The notes below the pieces were generated by a model. The model ran no database searches. It had not been told where the DNA came from and was given only the letters and a program-made list of their open reading frames with translations. The position numbers and the translations under genes were made by a program. DNA of 45,104 nucleotides from positions 1 through 45,104 of the forward strand of contig MWBV01000005.1 of the NCBI GenBank assembly GCA_002069705.1, given 5' to 3'. This document shows positions 23,599 to 31,159 of the stretch, piece by piece. Within the stretch, counting starts at the first letter, position 1. Each line of letters opens with the position of its first letter. The DNA comes from Candidatus Diapherotrites archaeon ADurb.Bin253. Its GTDB lineage: Archaea > Nanobdellota > Nanobdellia > Pacearchaeales > GW2011-AR1.

Positions 23599-24276
23599 CT
23601 AATATTCTTCTCTTTTGGGTACTGGTAGCTCTTCTTCCTCGTCTTTGTCTTTTTTAAACAAGGATAATATAAAATCCACTAATCTTAGGATTATTTCAAC
23701 TGCAACTATTATTCCGATGTAAACTAAAATATTTTCAAAAAATAATGGGAGTTCTGCTGCTCTTGTAAAGATTGATTCAAAATTGAAGAATTCTTTTTCT
23801 GTTATTGCTACTGCTAATAGTGTAAATGGAAGTAATTTGGATATATCTCTTGAGAGAGCTTGCTTATAGTATGCTGTTGTTCTTATAACTATAATTATTA
23901 TTGTGGATATTGTTAGCACAGTTGAAAAATCAAGTTCCCTTGAAAGTAGCATTACAAATATTATAAATATAGAAAACCAGAATATAACAAAAAAAGGAAA
24001 TATGATTATATATTCTAAAAAGTAGAGTATTGTTCCTGTGATTTTTTTGAATCCGGGGTGTCTTGCTTTGTTGTATTGTTTTAGGTTAAGTTCAATTAGA
24101 TTTTTTTTAGATATAATATGATAAAGCTTCCATATAAAAATGAAAAATAATGTTACAAGAAGCGACATCAGTACTATATTTATGAACGTTTGAAGCCAAG
24201 GGTGTAAATTTCCAACAAATGCATGATATGCATCAGTAATACCTACATGAACTACACCTCCTTTTATTATTACCAT
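23599..24276 (-). CDS. Membrane protein of unknown function
   Basis: A 225-aa protein with about five hydrophobic segments (near 28-52, 85-112, 115-140, 145-160 and 178-205). Two are separated by a basic loop (KKNLIELNLKQYNKARHPGFKK). The tail is Asp/Glu/Lys-rich (KKDKDEEEELPVPKREEY). No motif or family is recognised. It could be a small scaffold or channel-like protein. It shares its strand with S10 downstream but each appears to have its own promoter. Confidence 0.72.
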   Translation of the reverse strand: MVIIKGGVVHVGITDAYHAFVGNLHPWLQTFINIVLMSLLVTLFFIFIWKLYHIISKKNLIELNLKQYNKARHPGFKKITGTILYFLEYIIIFPFFVIFWFSIFIIFVMLLSRELDFSTVLTISTIIIIVIRTTAYYKQALSRDISKLLPFTLLAVAITEKEFFNFESIFTRAAELPLFFENILVYIGIIVAVEIILRLVDFILSLFKKDKDEEEELPVPKREEY

Positions 24277-24353
24277 TATGAACTATTAAAGGAGTTTTAT
24301 TTTTTAAATGTTTTAGTTGAGTAGTTTTTATTAAAATAAATTAACTCAATAAA

Positions 24354-24362
24354 TTTAAATAT
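24354..24362 (+). promoter_or_regulatory. TATA-like box of serS
   Basis: TTTAAATAT is centred about 24 nt before the serS ATG at 24382; no Shine-Dalgarno lies between. Confidence 0.5.
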
Positions 24363-24381
24363 CTGTTTTCTATGTAGATTT

Positions 24382-25677
24382 ATGATTGATATAAAGATAT
24401 TGCGTGAAAATCCAGATATTGTAAAAGAGAATATCAGGAAAAAGTTTCAGGATGATAAACTGAAACTTGTAGATGAAGTTCTTGTTTTAGATGAAAAATG
24501 GAGAAAAGCTAAATATGAAGAGGATGGACTTAGAAGCGAGAGAAACAAGGTTTCTGAAGAGATAAATCAGGCCAAGAAGAAAAAAGATGAAAAGGCAGCT
24601 AAACAACTTCTTAAAAGAGCCAAGGAAATTCCAGATAAGATAGCTGAAATTCAAGAGAAGAGAAAGAAACTTGAAGAAGATATAAAGCAGATAATGTATA
24701 AAATTCCAAATATAATTCATGATTCAGTTCCAATAGGAAAAGATAGTTCTGAGAATGTTGAGATTAAAAGAGTTGGAAAACCTGAAATTCCAAATTATGA
24801 AATTTTTAATCATGCTGAATTAGCTGAGAAATTAAATGGAGTTGATTTTGATTCTGCAAGAGAAACTTCTGGAAATGGTTTTTATTTTTTAACTGGAGAT
24901 TTAGCTGTGCTACATTCTGCAATGATTGCTTATGCAAGAGATTATATGATAAAACAAGGATTTAGTTATGTTATACCTCCATTTATGATAAGAAAAAGAG
25001 TTGTTGAAGGAGTTATGAGTTTTACTGAGATGGAAAATATGATGTATAAAGTTGAAGGAGAGGATTTGTATTTGATTGGAACATCAGAACATTCAATGAT
25101 TGGAAGATTTATTGGAAAAACTTTAAACTCTACTAGTTTACCAATAACGCTTACGTCTTATAGTCCGTGTTTTAGAAAGGAGATTGGAGCTCATGGAATT
25201 GAAGAAAAGGGTTTCTATAGATTACATCAGTTTGAAAAACAAGAAATGATTGTTATATGTGAGCCAGAAGAGTCCTATAGATGGTATGAGAAAATGCTTC
25301 AATATACTGTTGATGTTTTCAAGAATTTAGATGTTCCAGTAAGAACCTTGGAATGTTGTTCAGGGGATTTAGCTGATTTGAAAGCAAAGTCTGCAGATGT
25401 TGAAGCTTGGAGTCCAAGACAGAAAAAATATTATGAAGTTGGTTCATGCTCAAATCTAACAGAAGCGCAAGCAAGAAGATTAGATATTAAAATAGAGAAT
25501 AAAGGAAAAAGGTATTTTGCACACACATTAAATAATACTGTTCTTGCAAGTCCTAGGGCTTTGATTGCTGTAATGGAAAACAATCAACAGAAAGACGGGA
25601 GCATAAAAATACCTAAAGTTCTTCAGCCATATATGGGCGGAAAGAAAATCATTGGGATAAAGAAAGAAAAGAAGTAA
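24382..25677 (+). CDS. serS: Serine--tRNA ligase
   Basis: A 431-aa class II aminoacyl-tRNA synthetase that charges tRNA-Ser. The N-terminal antiparallel coiled coil (about 25-100) is the tRNA-Ser binding arm. Motif 2 is CFRKEIGAHGIEEKGFYRLHQFEKQEM and motif 3 is LASPRALIAVMENNQQKDGSIKIPKVLQPYM. TSEHSM near residue 236 binds the serine, and the segment EVGSCSNLTEAQARRLDIK completes the active site. Length and motif order are those of the common (bacterial/eukaryal-type) enzyme, not the rare methanogen form. A TATA-like box 24 nt upstream marks a leaderless gene. Confidence 0.96.
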   Translation: MIDIKILRENPDIVKENIRKKFQDDKLKLVDEVLVLDEKWRKAKYEEDGLRSERNKVSEEINQAKKKKDEKAAKQLLKRAKEIPDKIAEIQEKRKKLEEDIKQIMYKIPNIIHDSVPIGKDSSENVEIKRVGKPEIPNYEIFNHAELAEKLNGVDFDSARETSGNGFYFLTGDLAVLHSAMIAYARDYMIKQGFSYVIPPFMIRKRVVEGVMSFTEMENMMYKVEGEDLYLIGTSEHSMIGRFIGKTLNSTSLPITLTSYSPCFRKEIGAHGIEEKGFYRLHQFEKQEMIVICEPEESYRWYEKMLQYTVDVFKNLDVPVRTLECCSGDLADLKAKSADVEAWSPRQKKYYEVGSCSNLTEAQARRLDIKIENKGKRYFAHTLNNTVLASPRALIAVMENNQQKDGSIKIPKVLQPYMGGKKIIGIKKEKK

Positions 25678-25735
25678 ATATTTTTTATTTTTGTAAAATT
25701 TTCATTTATCGAGAGTAATGAAAAAATCTAAACAA

Positions 25736-25746
25736 GTTTTATATAC
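25736..25746 (+). promoter_or_regulatory. TATA-like box of the anchored unknown
   Basis: GTTTTATATAC is centred 26 nt before the ATG at 25767. It sits too close (about 11 nt) to the in-frame TTG at 25752, which decides for the ATG. Confidence 0.5.
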
Positions 25747-25766
25747 CCTTTTTGTTTTTATTTTTT

Positions 25767-26516
25767 ATGGAAAAAGAAGAAAAAGGGAGAGTGAAAGAAA
25801 AAACTAAAGAAAATTCCAAGGAAGATTCTAAGAAAGAAAAAAAGAAATCTGTTTGGAGCTTTCAAGCAATCTCAATTCTTTTATTGATTGTGATTATAGC
25901 ACTCATTCTTATTGTTGTTCAAGTTCCTTATACAACAACTAATGCTATAAAAGAACAAATATCTGAAAAAAAATGTTCTCAAGAAGATATACCTTTTATT
26001 GCTAATTTCAGAACAGGATTTAAATACAAAACTGCTGTGAATGTTCCTTCTTCTGAAGGATTGGCGTTGTACAAATATTCAGATTTGGATTCATTTATTT
26101 ATGCTAATATAAGAAATACTGGTAAAGAAAGTGGAATTTATTGTATAAATGCTGCAGCTTATTTAATTGAGGGATTTGAAGATGAGGAAAATGCATTGGC
26201 TTCATTCCAAAAATTAATACTGACTGATTCAGATCAAGTCCAGGAATTACAAAATTGGGCTAGTGCAAGATATACTTATCCTGTTTGTACAGAGAATGCA
26301 ATAAGACCTATTGATACAGATATTGTTTCACTCTGGGGACCTTCTATGCTTTCTGATAATGCTAAAGAATCATATGACTTAGACAAGGTTTACATCTTGG
26401 TTAATGTTGTTGCTCCAACTGTAGAAAAATGTGCTGAAGAAGATATAGATAAAGAAACTGAAGAAGAAGTTACAAGGTATTGTAATGCTTGGAAGCATGT
26501 TGTTGGAAGGTGCTGA
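25767..26516 (+). CDS. Single-pass anchored protein of unknown function
   Basis: A 249-aa protein. The first 33 residues are an extreme Lys/Glu-rich cytoplasmic tail (KEEKGRVKEKTKENSKED). One transmembrane helix follows (about 36-60, WSFQAISILLLIVIIALILIVV), then an outside domain of about 190 residues with seven cysteines, ending CNAWKHVVGRC. The alternation of Tyr/Val strands and helices suggests a compact fold, but no family is recognised. It follows serS with its own promoter, so co-transcription is unlikely. The cysteines again point to outside disulfides. Confidence 0.72.
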   Translation: MEKEEKGRVKEKTKENSKEDSKKEKKKSVWSFQAISILLLIVIIALILIVVQVPYTTTNAIKEQISEKKCSQEDIPFIANFRTGFKYKTAVNVPSSEGLALYKYSDLDSFIYANIRNTGKESGIYCINAAAYLIEGFEDEENALASFQKLILTDSDQVQELQNWASARYTYPVCTENAIRPIDTDIVSLWGPSMLSDNAKESYDLDKVYILVNVVAPTVEKCAEEDIDKETEEEVTRYCNAWKHVVGRC

Positions 26517-26562
26517 ATTTTAATTTAGACATGTTTTTAAAATATATTTTATTTATTTTTTT

Positions 26563-27246
26563 ATGATTAAAGCAATCTTATTTGATGTTGACAACACTTT
26601 AATTGATTTTATGAAAATGAAAAGAAAGAGCTGCGAAGCAGCTGTTGAAGCAATGATTTCTGCTGGCTTGAAAATGAAAAAAGAAGATGCGATGAAAGAA
26701 ATATACATAATCTATGATAAAAAAGGAATGGAATATAAAGCTGTTTTTGAAAAGATAATCAAAAAATCTAATGGAAAAATTGATTATAGAATTATGGCTT
26801 CAGGTGTTCTTGCTTATAGGTCTGTTAAAGAAGAACAAGTTATACCTTATGAAGGAGTTATGCCCACATTGAAGGTTTTGAAAAAGAAATACAAGCTTGT
26901 TGTTGTGAGTGATGCTCCTGCAATGAAAGCTTGGACAAGATTAATTATGGCTAAATTGGATGGATATTTTGATTTGGTTTTAACAAAGAGTGATGTTAAA
27001 AAACAAAAGACTTCAACTGTCCCATTTAATTCAGCATTGAAATATCTTAAGATTAAGCCAGAAGAAGCACTTATGGTTGGAGATAGGATTGAACGAGATA
27101 TTCAAACACCAAAAAAACTTGGGATAAAAACTTGTTTTGCAAGATATGGAGTTGAAGATTCAAAAAAGCCAGCAATAGGAAAAAGCGGAGCTGATTTTGA
27201 GATAAATGAGTTTAAAGAGTTGATTGATGTTTTAAAGAAGATTTAG
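26563..27246 (+). CDS. HAD-superfamily hydrolase (subfamily IA)
   Basis: A 227-aa phosphatase. Motif I is Asp8-Val-Asp10-Asn-Thr12 (FDVDNTL); motif II is the serine in VVVSDAP (about 117); motif III Lys and motif IV are in MVGDRIERDIQTPKKLGIKT. The helical cap between motifs I and II (about 15-90) makes it subfamily IA, like phosphoglycolate or beta-phosphoglucomutase-type enzymes. The substrate is not visible. It converges on the radical SAM gene; about 80 bases separate them. Confidence 0.88.
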   Translation: MIKAILFDVDNTLIDFMKMKRKSCEAAVEAMISAGLKMKKEDAMKEIYIIYDKKGMEYKAVFEKIIKKSNGKIDYRIMASGVLAYRSVKEEQVIPYEGVMPTLKVLKKKYKLVVVSDAPAMKAWTRLIMAKLDGYFDLVLTKSDVKKQKTSTVPFNSALKYLKIKPEEALMVGDRIERDIQTPKKLGIKTCFARYGVEDSKKPAIGKSGADFEINEFKELIDVLKKI

Positions 27247-27328
27247 AAAGAATAAATTTTAAATATCTTTATTGAATTGTGAGCATGTTACCAATTTTTG
27301 TTGCAATATTTTCTTTTGCATAGTCTTT

Positions 27329-28315
27329 TTATGCCTTGCACTTACCTGCGCATCTTTCTTTTAAGGAACAATCATCTTGAGAACATACAAACTTGTTTCT
27401 GAAGTCTGAAGCATTTTTACTATTCCAAATATTTTTTAAGTTGTCTTTTTTTAGGTTTCCCATTAGTTCTCTGGAAAGATTACATGAGTATACGTCTCCT
27501 TCTGAAGAAATAAAAACCTGATTTCTCATACCTCCACATCCATACACTTGGGCATTATCTAATCCTAAGAGATAGCCAGCAGTATATAATTCACTTTTTT
27601 CTAGGTTTACTCCTATTTTTGAATTATCCATAATCCTTCTTCTTATTAAAGGGATTTCTTCCGGAATTATTTGCTCTAATTTTTTTCCTCTTCCACAATT
27701 TCTAAGTAAGTTAAACCTCAGTCCTTTTACCCCTAATTTTCTTGCTAGTAGAATAGTATTAATCACATCATCTTTGTTTTCTTTCATTACAGTATAATTT
27801 ATGATTGGATTTAGTCCATTATCCTGAAGATGTTTAATAGAATTGATTGTTTTATCATAACTTCTTGGTCTTCTTGTTATTGTTTCATGAGTTTTTTTAG
27901 TGCTTCCATGTAAGCTTATACTTATTTTATCAATATAATCTTTTAGTAAATTTGAAGTTTTTTTGTTAATTAAAGTTCCATTAGAAACTATTTCTACATA
28001 ATTTCCATTTTCTTTAGTTAATTCCAACAGAGGTTTAAATGAGTAATAGAGAAGAGGTTCTCCCCCTGTGAATTTAATCGAGAGATTTTTGTTGCCTTTT
28101 ATTTCTGATTTTATTAATTTAAATGCAATTTCCTTTATTTTTCCTGAAGAATTATTCCAACAATGGATACAATTGAGGTTGCACTGTCTTGTGAGTTCTA
28201 TTTCCAATCTTTTGGGGTATGCAAAGCCCCATTTCCCATCAATTATAGGGATTTCTTCATAACAATCTAATACATTCTTATTACAAGGTGTTCCTGGGTG
28301 ATGTTGGATTTTCAT
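27329..28315 (-). CDS. Radical SAM/SPASM enzyme paired with a metallopeptidase
   Basis: A 328-aa enzyme. The radical SAM cluster is Cys45-x3-Cys49-x2-Cys52 (CNLNCIHCW), followed by the SAM-binding KFTGGEPLLY. The C-terminal SPASM-type region has Cys260, Cys278, Cys311, Cys316, Cys322 and Cys326, enough for auxiliary Fe-S clusters. GDVYSCN and MGNLKKDNLKNIWNS are the usual SPASM spacers. SPASM enzymes typically modify peptides (PqqE, AlbA, sactipeptide enzymes), though heme and tungstopterin relatives exist. Two extra cysteines (11 and 18) sit before the core. The start overlaps the peptidase gene by 35 nt, so the two are translated together. This coupling suggests peptide maturation, but no precursor gene is evident. 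Confidence 0.88.
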   Translation of the reverse strand: MKIQHHPGTPCNKNVLDCYEEIPIIDGKWGFAYPKRLEIELTRQCNLNCIHCWNNSSGKIKEIAFKLIKSEIKGNKNLSIKFTGGEPLLYYSFKPLLELTKENGNYVEIVSNGTLINKKTSNLLKDYIDKISISLHGSTKKTHETITRRPRSYDKTINSIKHLQDNGLNPIINYTVMKENKDDVINTILLARKLGVKGLRFNLLRNCGRGKKLEQIIPEEIPLIRRRIMDNSKIGVNLEKSELYTAGYLLGLDNAQVYGCGGMRNQVFISSEGDVYSCNLSRELMGNLKKDNLKNIWNSKNASDFRNKFVCSQDDCSLKERCAGKCKA

Positions 28316-28958
28316 TTTCTGATTTTAAAGATTTAAGAAACTTTTCCTGCACCTCTTTAAAATCTCCAAATAATTCATTAAAAGCCTTATACTCTCCTTT
28401 TTGTTTTATTAATTTTATAAATTGTATAATTTTTTCAAATCCGTAATTTTCTGAGAGAAATTTGAAAAATGCAGCTGATTGTTGATAAGCTGGGAATTTT
28501 TTCCAATTTTCCTTGGTTTCTATTTTCCTGAAATCAATAAACTTGGATATTTTGAATTCCTTGTCTTTAAATGCTAGATATTGACAGAGTCCTTCTTGAA
28601 TCCACATAAAAGTGTATTTTGGGTCAAGAATTCTTCTTACAAATATGTGGCTTAATTCATGAACTATTACTTTTTCAAACTCTTCTGTTAGGTGACCTCT
28701 GTTTTCAAACAATTTTTTATTTAAAATAAATATTCTTCCATTACTTGCAGCAAAACCAACAACATATTCTGGAGGATTACTCTTATATTCTTTTTTGTAA
28801 ATTTCCAGAAATTCTTCCAATGAATCGATGATTGTAACTTCTATTTTATATGGGGGAATAGTATTTGGGTCAAAATCAAATAAATTTAATAATAAGTTAA
28901 ATTCTTTTTTAATTACTTTTTTGAAAGCATTGTCTGAAGTATATATCATTAAAGACAT
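28281..28958 (-). CDS. Gluzincin metallopeptidase-like protein
   Basis: A 225-aa protein with the zinc motif His100-Glu101-x2-His104 (VIVHELSHIF) and the third ligand Glu122 in MWIQEGLCQYLAF. This is the HExxH...E arrangement of gluzincins (peptidase MA-like). VGFAASNGRIFILNKKLF just before is the edge strand of the family. There is no signal peptide or transmembrane helix, so it acts in the cytoplasm. Its 3' end overlaps the radical SAM/SPASM gene by 35 nt. A leader peptidase for a modified peptide is one reading; a general peptidase is another. A later ATG at 28949 is also possible. Confidence 0.8.
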   Translation of the reverse strand: MSLMIYTSDNAFKKVIKKEFNLLLNLFDFDPNTIPPYKIEVTIIDSLEEFLEIYKKEYKSNPPEYVVGFAASNGRIFILNKKLFENRGHLTEEFEKVIVHELSHIFVRRILDPKYTFMWIQEGLCQYLAFKDKEFKISKFIDFRKIETKENWKKFPAYQQSAAFFKFLSENYGFEKIIQFIKLIKQKGEYKAFNELFGDFKEVQEKFLKSLKSENENPTSPRNTL

Positions 28959-29033
28959 TTTTTTATTTTAAGCCTTCTATTTTGTATATTAATCTTATAA
29001 TTTGGACTTTAAGTATTTATATTAGAAAGAATA

Positions 29034-29045
29034 AAATATATAAAA
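29034..29045 (+). promoter_or_regulatory. TATA-like box of the 139-aa gene
   Basis: AAATATATAAAA is centred about 27 nt before the ATG at 29066 and argues against a TTG start at 28982. Confidence 0.45.
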
Positions 29046-29065
29046 TTCAAATACTATTAAAAGAC

Positions 29066-29485
29066 ATGTTTAAGTGCACTAAAAAATACCAGCAAGTAAG
29101 GCATTTTATCTTGGAAAAACTAAGAAATCTTTTTTATAAAAATAAAAATAATCTAACAGAAGAACAAAGACAATATTTACTTTCTGGAATTAATCCTGAG
29201 ATATTGAAAGCTTACAATATAATTTATTCTTCGAATACTCTTTATTTTAAGGCAGATAAAAAAGGTACAGATATAAGTAAAGGTTTGGAGTATAAGGTTT
29301 CTTCTTCAGATTCAAGAAAAGCTTCTTTTGCTGAACGTATGAAAGCAATTGAATTGAATCATTTAAAAAAATTAAATGAAATTTATTCTTCAGTTGTTGA
29401 GAATTATAACAAGGGGATGGATAAACCAAGGGATATTTTAATATATAATGGATCAGATGGAAGTGTAAGAGTTAGTTTTTCTTAG
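29066..29485 (+). CDS. Hypothetical protein, divergent from the peptidase gene
   Basis: A 139-aa mostly helical, charged protein (KYQQVRHFILEKLRNLFYK, FAERMKAIELNHLKKLNEIYSSVVENYNKG). The short C-terminal strand pair DILIYNGSDGSVRVSFS stands out. No family is recognised, and it has no cysteines except Cys4, and no membrane helix. It is divergent from the metallopeptidase-radical SAM unit. Its Gly/Ser-rich C-terminus is the kind of tail that could be a modification target, but that is speculation. The frame could be opened from a TTG at 28982, but the promoter supports 29066. Confidence 0.6.
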   Translation: MFKCTKKYQQVRHFILEKLRNLFYKNKNNLTEEQRQYLLSGINPEILKAYNIIYSSNTLYFKADKKGTDISKGLEYKVSSSDSRKASFAERMKAIELNHLKKLNEIYSSVVENYNKGMDKPRDILIYNGSDGSVRVSFS

Positions 29486-29492
29486 AATATTT

Positions 29493-30602
29493 TTATTTGG
29501 GAACATACAAACCATTAATTATTACTAAGGGTGTTCCAGCATCAGAAGACCCGCTTACTAAATCTGCTAGGCTACCTGCAATGTCTTTTAATGGTCTTGG
29601 GGTTGTCCCTCCTGTTTTTATGCTGTTTGCTTCATGTAATTCTTTTGATTCAATTTTTATTTTCTCTTCAATTTCTTGTTTGTCAAGTCCTTGGGCAAGG
29701 TATTTGTCTGTAAGATATTTATATTTCACTCCATCTCTTTGTTTTTCTAAATTAGGAGTATATCCAAATGCAACAACAGGGTCAGCTAATTCATAAATAC
29801 CTGTGCTTGGATCTTTGTATGCTCCATCTCCATATACCATCACTTCTATATCTTTACCAAGGTTTTCTTTTACTCTGTTTTGAATATTAATTGCAAGAAC
29901 TTCTGAATCTCTTGGTGCAAGTTTTAATTTTCCTTCTGACAAATTACTTCCTAAAAGCCCCCATTCAGACCAGCCATCTCTTCCTGATACAGATTCATTG
30001 CAAATGTCTTGTAAAGTTATTGAGTTCCTGAAGTATTTTTTTATTTTTTTTAAATCTTCATTTCTAGTATGTATTGAGGAAACCAGCATTCCATCAAGAT
30101 ATTCTAAATACATTTCATTGTATCTATCACTTTCAATTATGAATGGTACTGCTCCTTCTTGTGTTATTATGTCTTTGTATAATTCAGAATAATTCATTTT
30201 TGTTATAGGATGGTTTTTGATTTCATTTCCTACTTCGTCTTTTCCTTTTGAAAATTGAACATATACCACTCCATTTGGAACAGCTTTTGCAATCCCACTT
30301 AAAATTGCTGAAAATCTGTTTCTGCTTGCAATTGGAAATAGAACTCCTATATGGGATTCATCCTTTAATTTTAATTTAGTTGATAAATCATTAGCAATAT
30401 CATCTAAATTTACATAATTATTTTGAGAGCGAGCAACAATAGACTCAGTTATACATACTATTGAATTATTATTTAATAGTTTGTCTTTTGCACATTTTTC
30501 AAGATGAGAATAAACAATGTTTTCTATATTATCTCCAGGCTGAATTACAGGAAGTTTAACTCCAAAAGCAGCAGGTCCAATGTAATCTGGTAAAAATGCC
30601 AT
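29493..30602 (-). CDS. CofE-like gamma-glutamyl ligase family protein
   Basis: A 369-aa protein of the F420-0:gamma-glutamyl ligase (CofE) fold. The N-terminus holds AFGVKLPVIQPGDNIENIV, and NNSIVCITESIVARSQ is the nucleotide-side block. The C-terminal GIYELADPVVAFGYTP and GTTPRPLKDIAGSLADLVSG, ending TPLVIINGL, are the CofE signatures. CofE adds glutamates to F420-0 using GTP. No other F420 gene lies in the window, and longer relatives of this type occur in organisms without F420. Another acceptor, such as a peptide or cofactor, is therefore possible. A TTTTTTTAAACC box lies about 28 nt before the ATG. Confidence 0.8.
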   Translation of the reverse strand: MAFLPDYIGPAAFGVKLPVIQPGDNIENIVYSHLEKCAKDKLLNNNSIVCITESIVARSQNNYVNLDDIANDLSTKLKLKDESHIGVLFPIASRNRFSAILSGIAKAVPNGVVYVQFSKGKDEVGNEIKNHPITKMNYSELYKDIITQEGAVPFIIESDRYNEMYLEYLDGMLVSSIHTRNEDLKKIKKYFRNSITLQDICNESVSGRDGWSEWGLLGSNLSEGKLKLAPRDSEVLAINIQNRVKENLGKDIEVMVYGDGAYKDPSTGIYELADPVVAFGYTPNLEKQRDGVKYKYLTDKYLAQGLDKQEIEEKIKIESKELHEANSIKTGGTTPRPLKDIAGSLADLVSGSSDAGTPLVIINGLYVPK

Positions 30603-30700
30603 ATATTGAAAAAAGTTGAGATGGTTTAAAAAAATTATTGTTATTGAAAGAAATAATTTAGTATAACAATCCTTAAAAAAGATATTTCTCTTTATTTTTT

Positions 30701-30898
30701 ATGTCAGTGAGTTACCTTGGAATACATCTTGGGACATTAGAATATGTTGCTATTCTTTTATTTGGATTAATTATATTTGTTATAATTATGATTGCTACAG
30801 AAAATCAAAGACAGAATAGACAAAGGGCTGAGAGGGCAAGAGAAAATAGAAGAATGAGTGAACTTAGAAATAGGATAGATGCTGAGAGTCTCATATAA
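30701..30898 (+). CDS. Small single-pass membrane protein
   Basis: A 65-aa protein with one transmembrane helix (about 14-33, YVAILLFGLIIFVIIMIA). A strongly charged cytoplasmic helix follows (NRQRAERARENRRMSELRNRID). No family is recognised. CCTTAAAAAAG is centred 25 nt before the ATG, so it is leaderless, and the next small gene follows 31 bases on with its own Shine-Dalgarno. The charged tail could bind nucleic acid or a partner. Confidence 0.65.
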   Translation: MSVSYLGIHLGTLEYVAILLFGLIIFVIIMIATENQRQNRQRAERARENRRMSELRNRIDAESLI

Positions 30899-30910
30899 GA
30901 TAAAGATAAA

Positions 30911-30918
30911 AGAGGAGG
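30911..30918 (+). promoter_or_regulatory. Shine-Dalgarno of the 69-aa gene
   Basis: AGAGGAGG lies 11 nt before the ATG at 30930. It marks the second gene of a two-gene unit, where a leaderless start is not available. Confidence 0.6.
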
Positions 30919-30929
30919 AATATAATTAA

Positions 30930-31139
30930 ATGGAAGATGATAAGAAAATATTGCGTTTTAGAATTGAGTTTATAACGTCTGAAGAGGATTCAGATGAAGT
31001 TACAGGAGTTATTGATAATCAAAAGAAAGTTGTGGAATTATATGAACTTGAAGGAGAAGATATGAAGTACAGAGGATTTATACCATTTAGTTCTATAAAA
31101 AAGTTAGAAATAATTGATAAGGAAACTGAAGAAGAATAA
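30930..31139 (+). CDS. Small acidic protein of unknown function
   Basis: A 69-aa acidic protein, predicted as a small beta-sheet (ILRFRIEFITSEEDSDEVTGVIDNQKKVVELYELEG...KYRGFIPFSSIKKLEII). No cysteines and no family recognised. A clear GAGGAGG ribosome site precedes it; it is probably co-transcribed with the 65-aa membrane protein. Its end lies 20 bp from the convergent end of gyrA. Confidence 0.62.
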   Translation: MEDDKKILRFRIEFITSEEDSDEVTGVIDNQKKVVELYELEGEDMKYRGFIPFSSIKKLEIIDKETEEE

Positions 31140-31159
31140 ATTGTAATTAAAAATATTTT

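Noticed and set aside
27259-27321. 20-codon frame just downstream of the radical SAM gene (MQKKILQQKL...), considered as a precursor peptide
   Set aside because: Too short to be more than chance in AT-rich sequence; one Cys, no leader-like motif and no ribosome site.
28982-29065. TTG start at 28982 for the 139-aa gene
   Set aside because: It lies upstream of the TATA-like box at 29034-29045, which suits an ATG at 29066.
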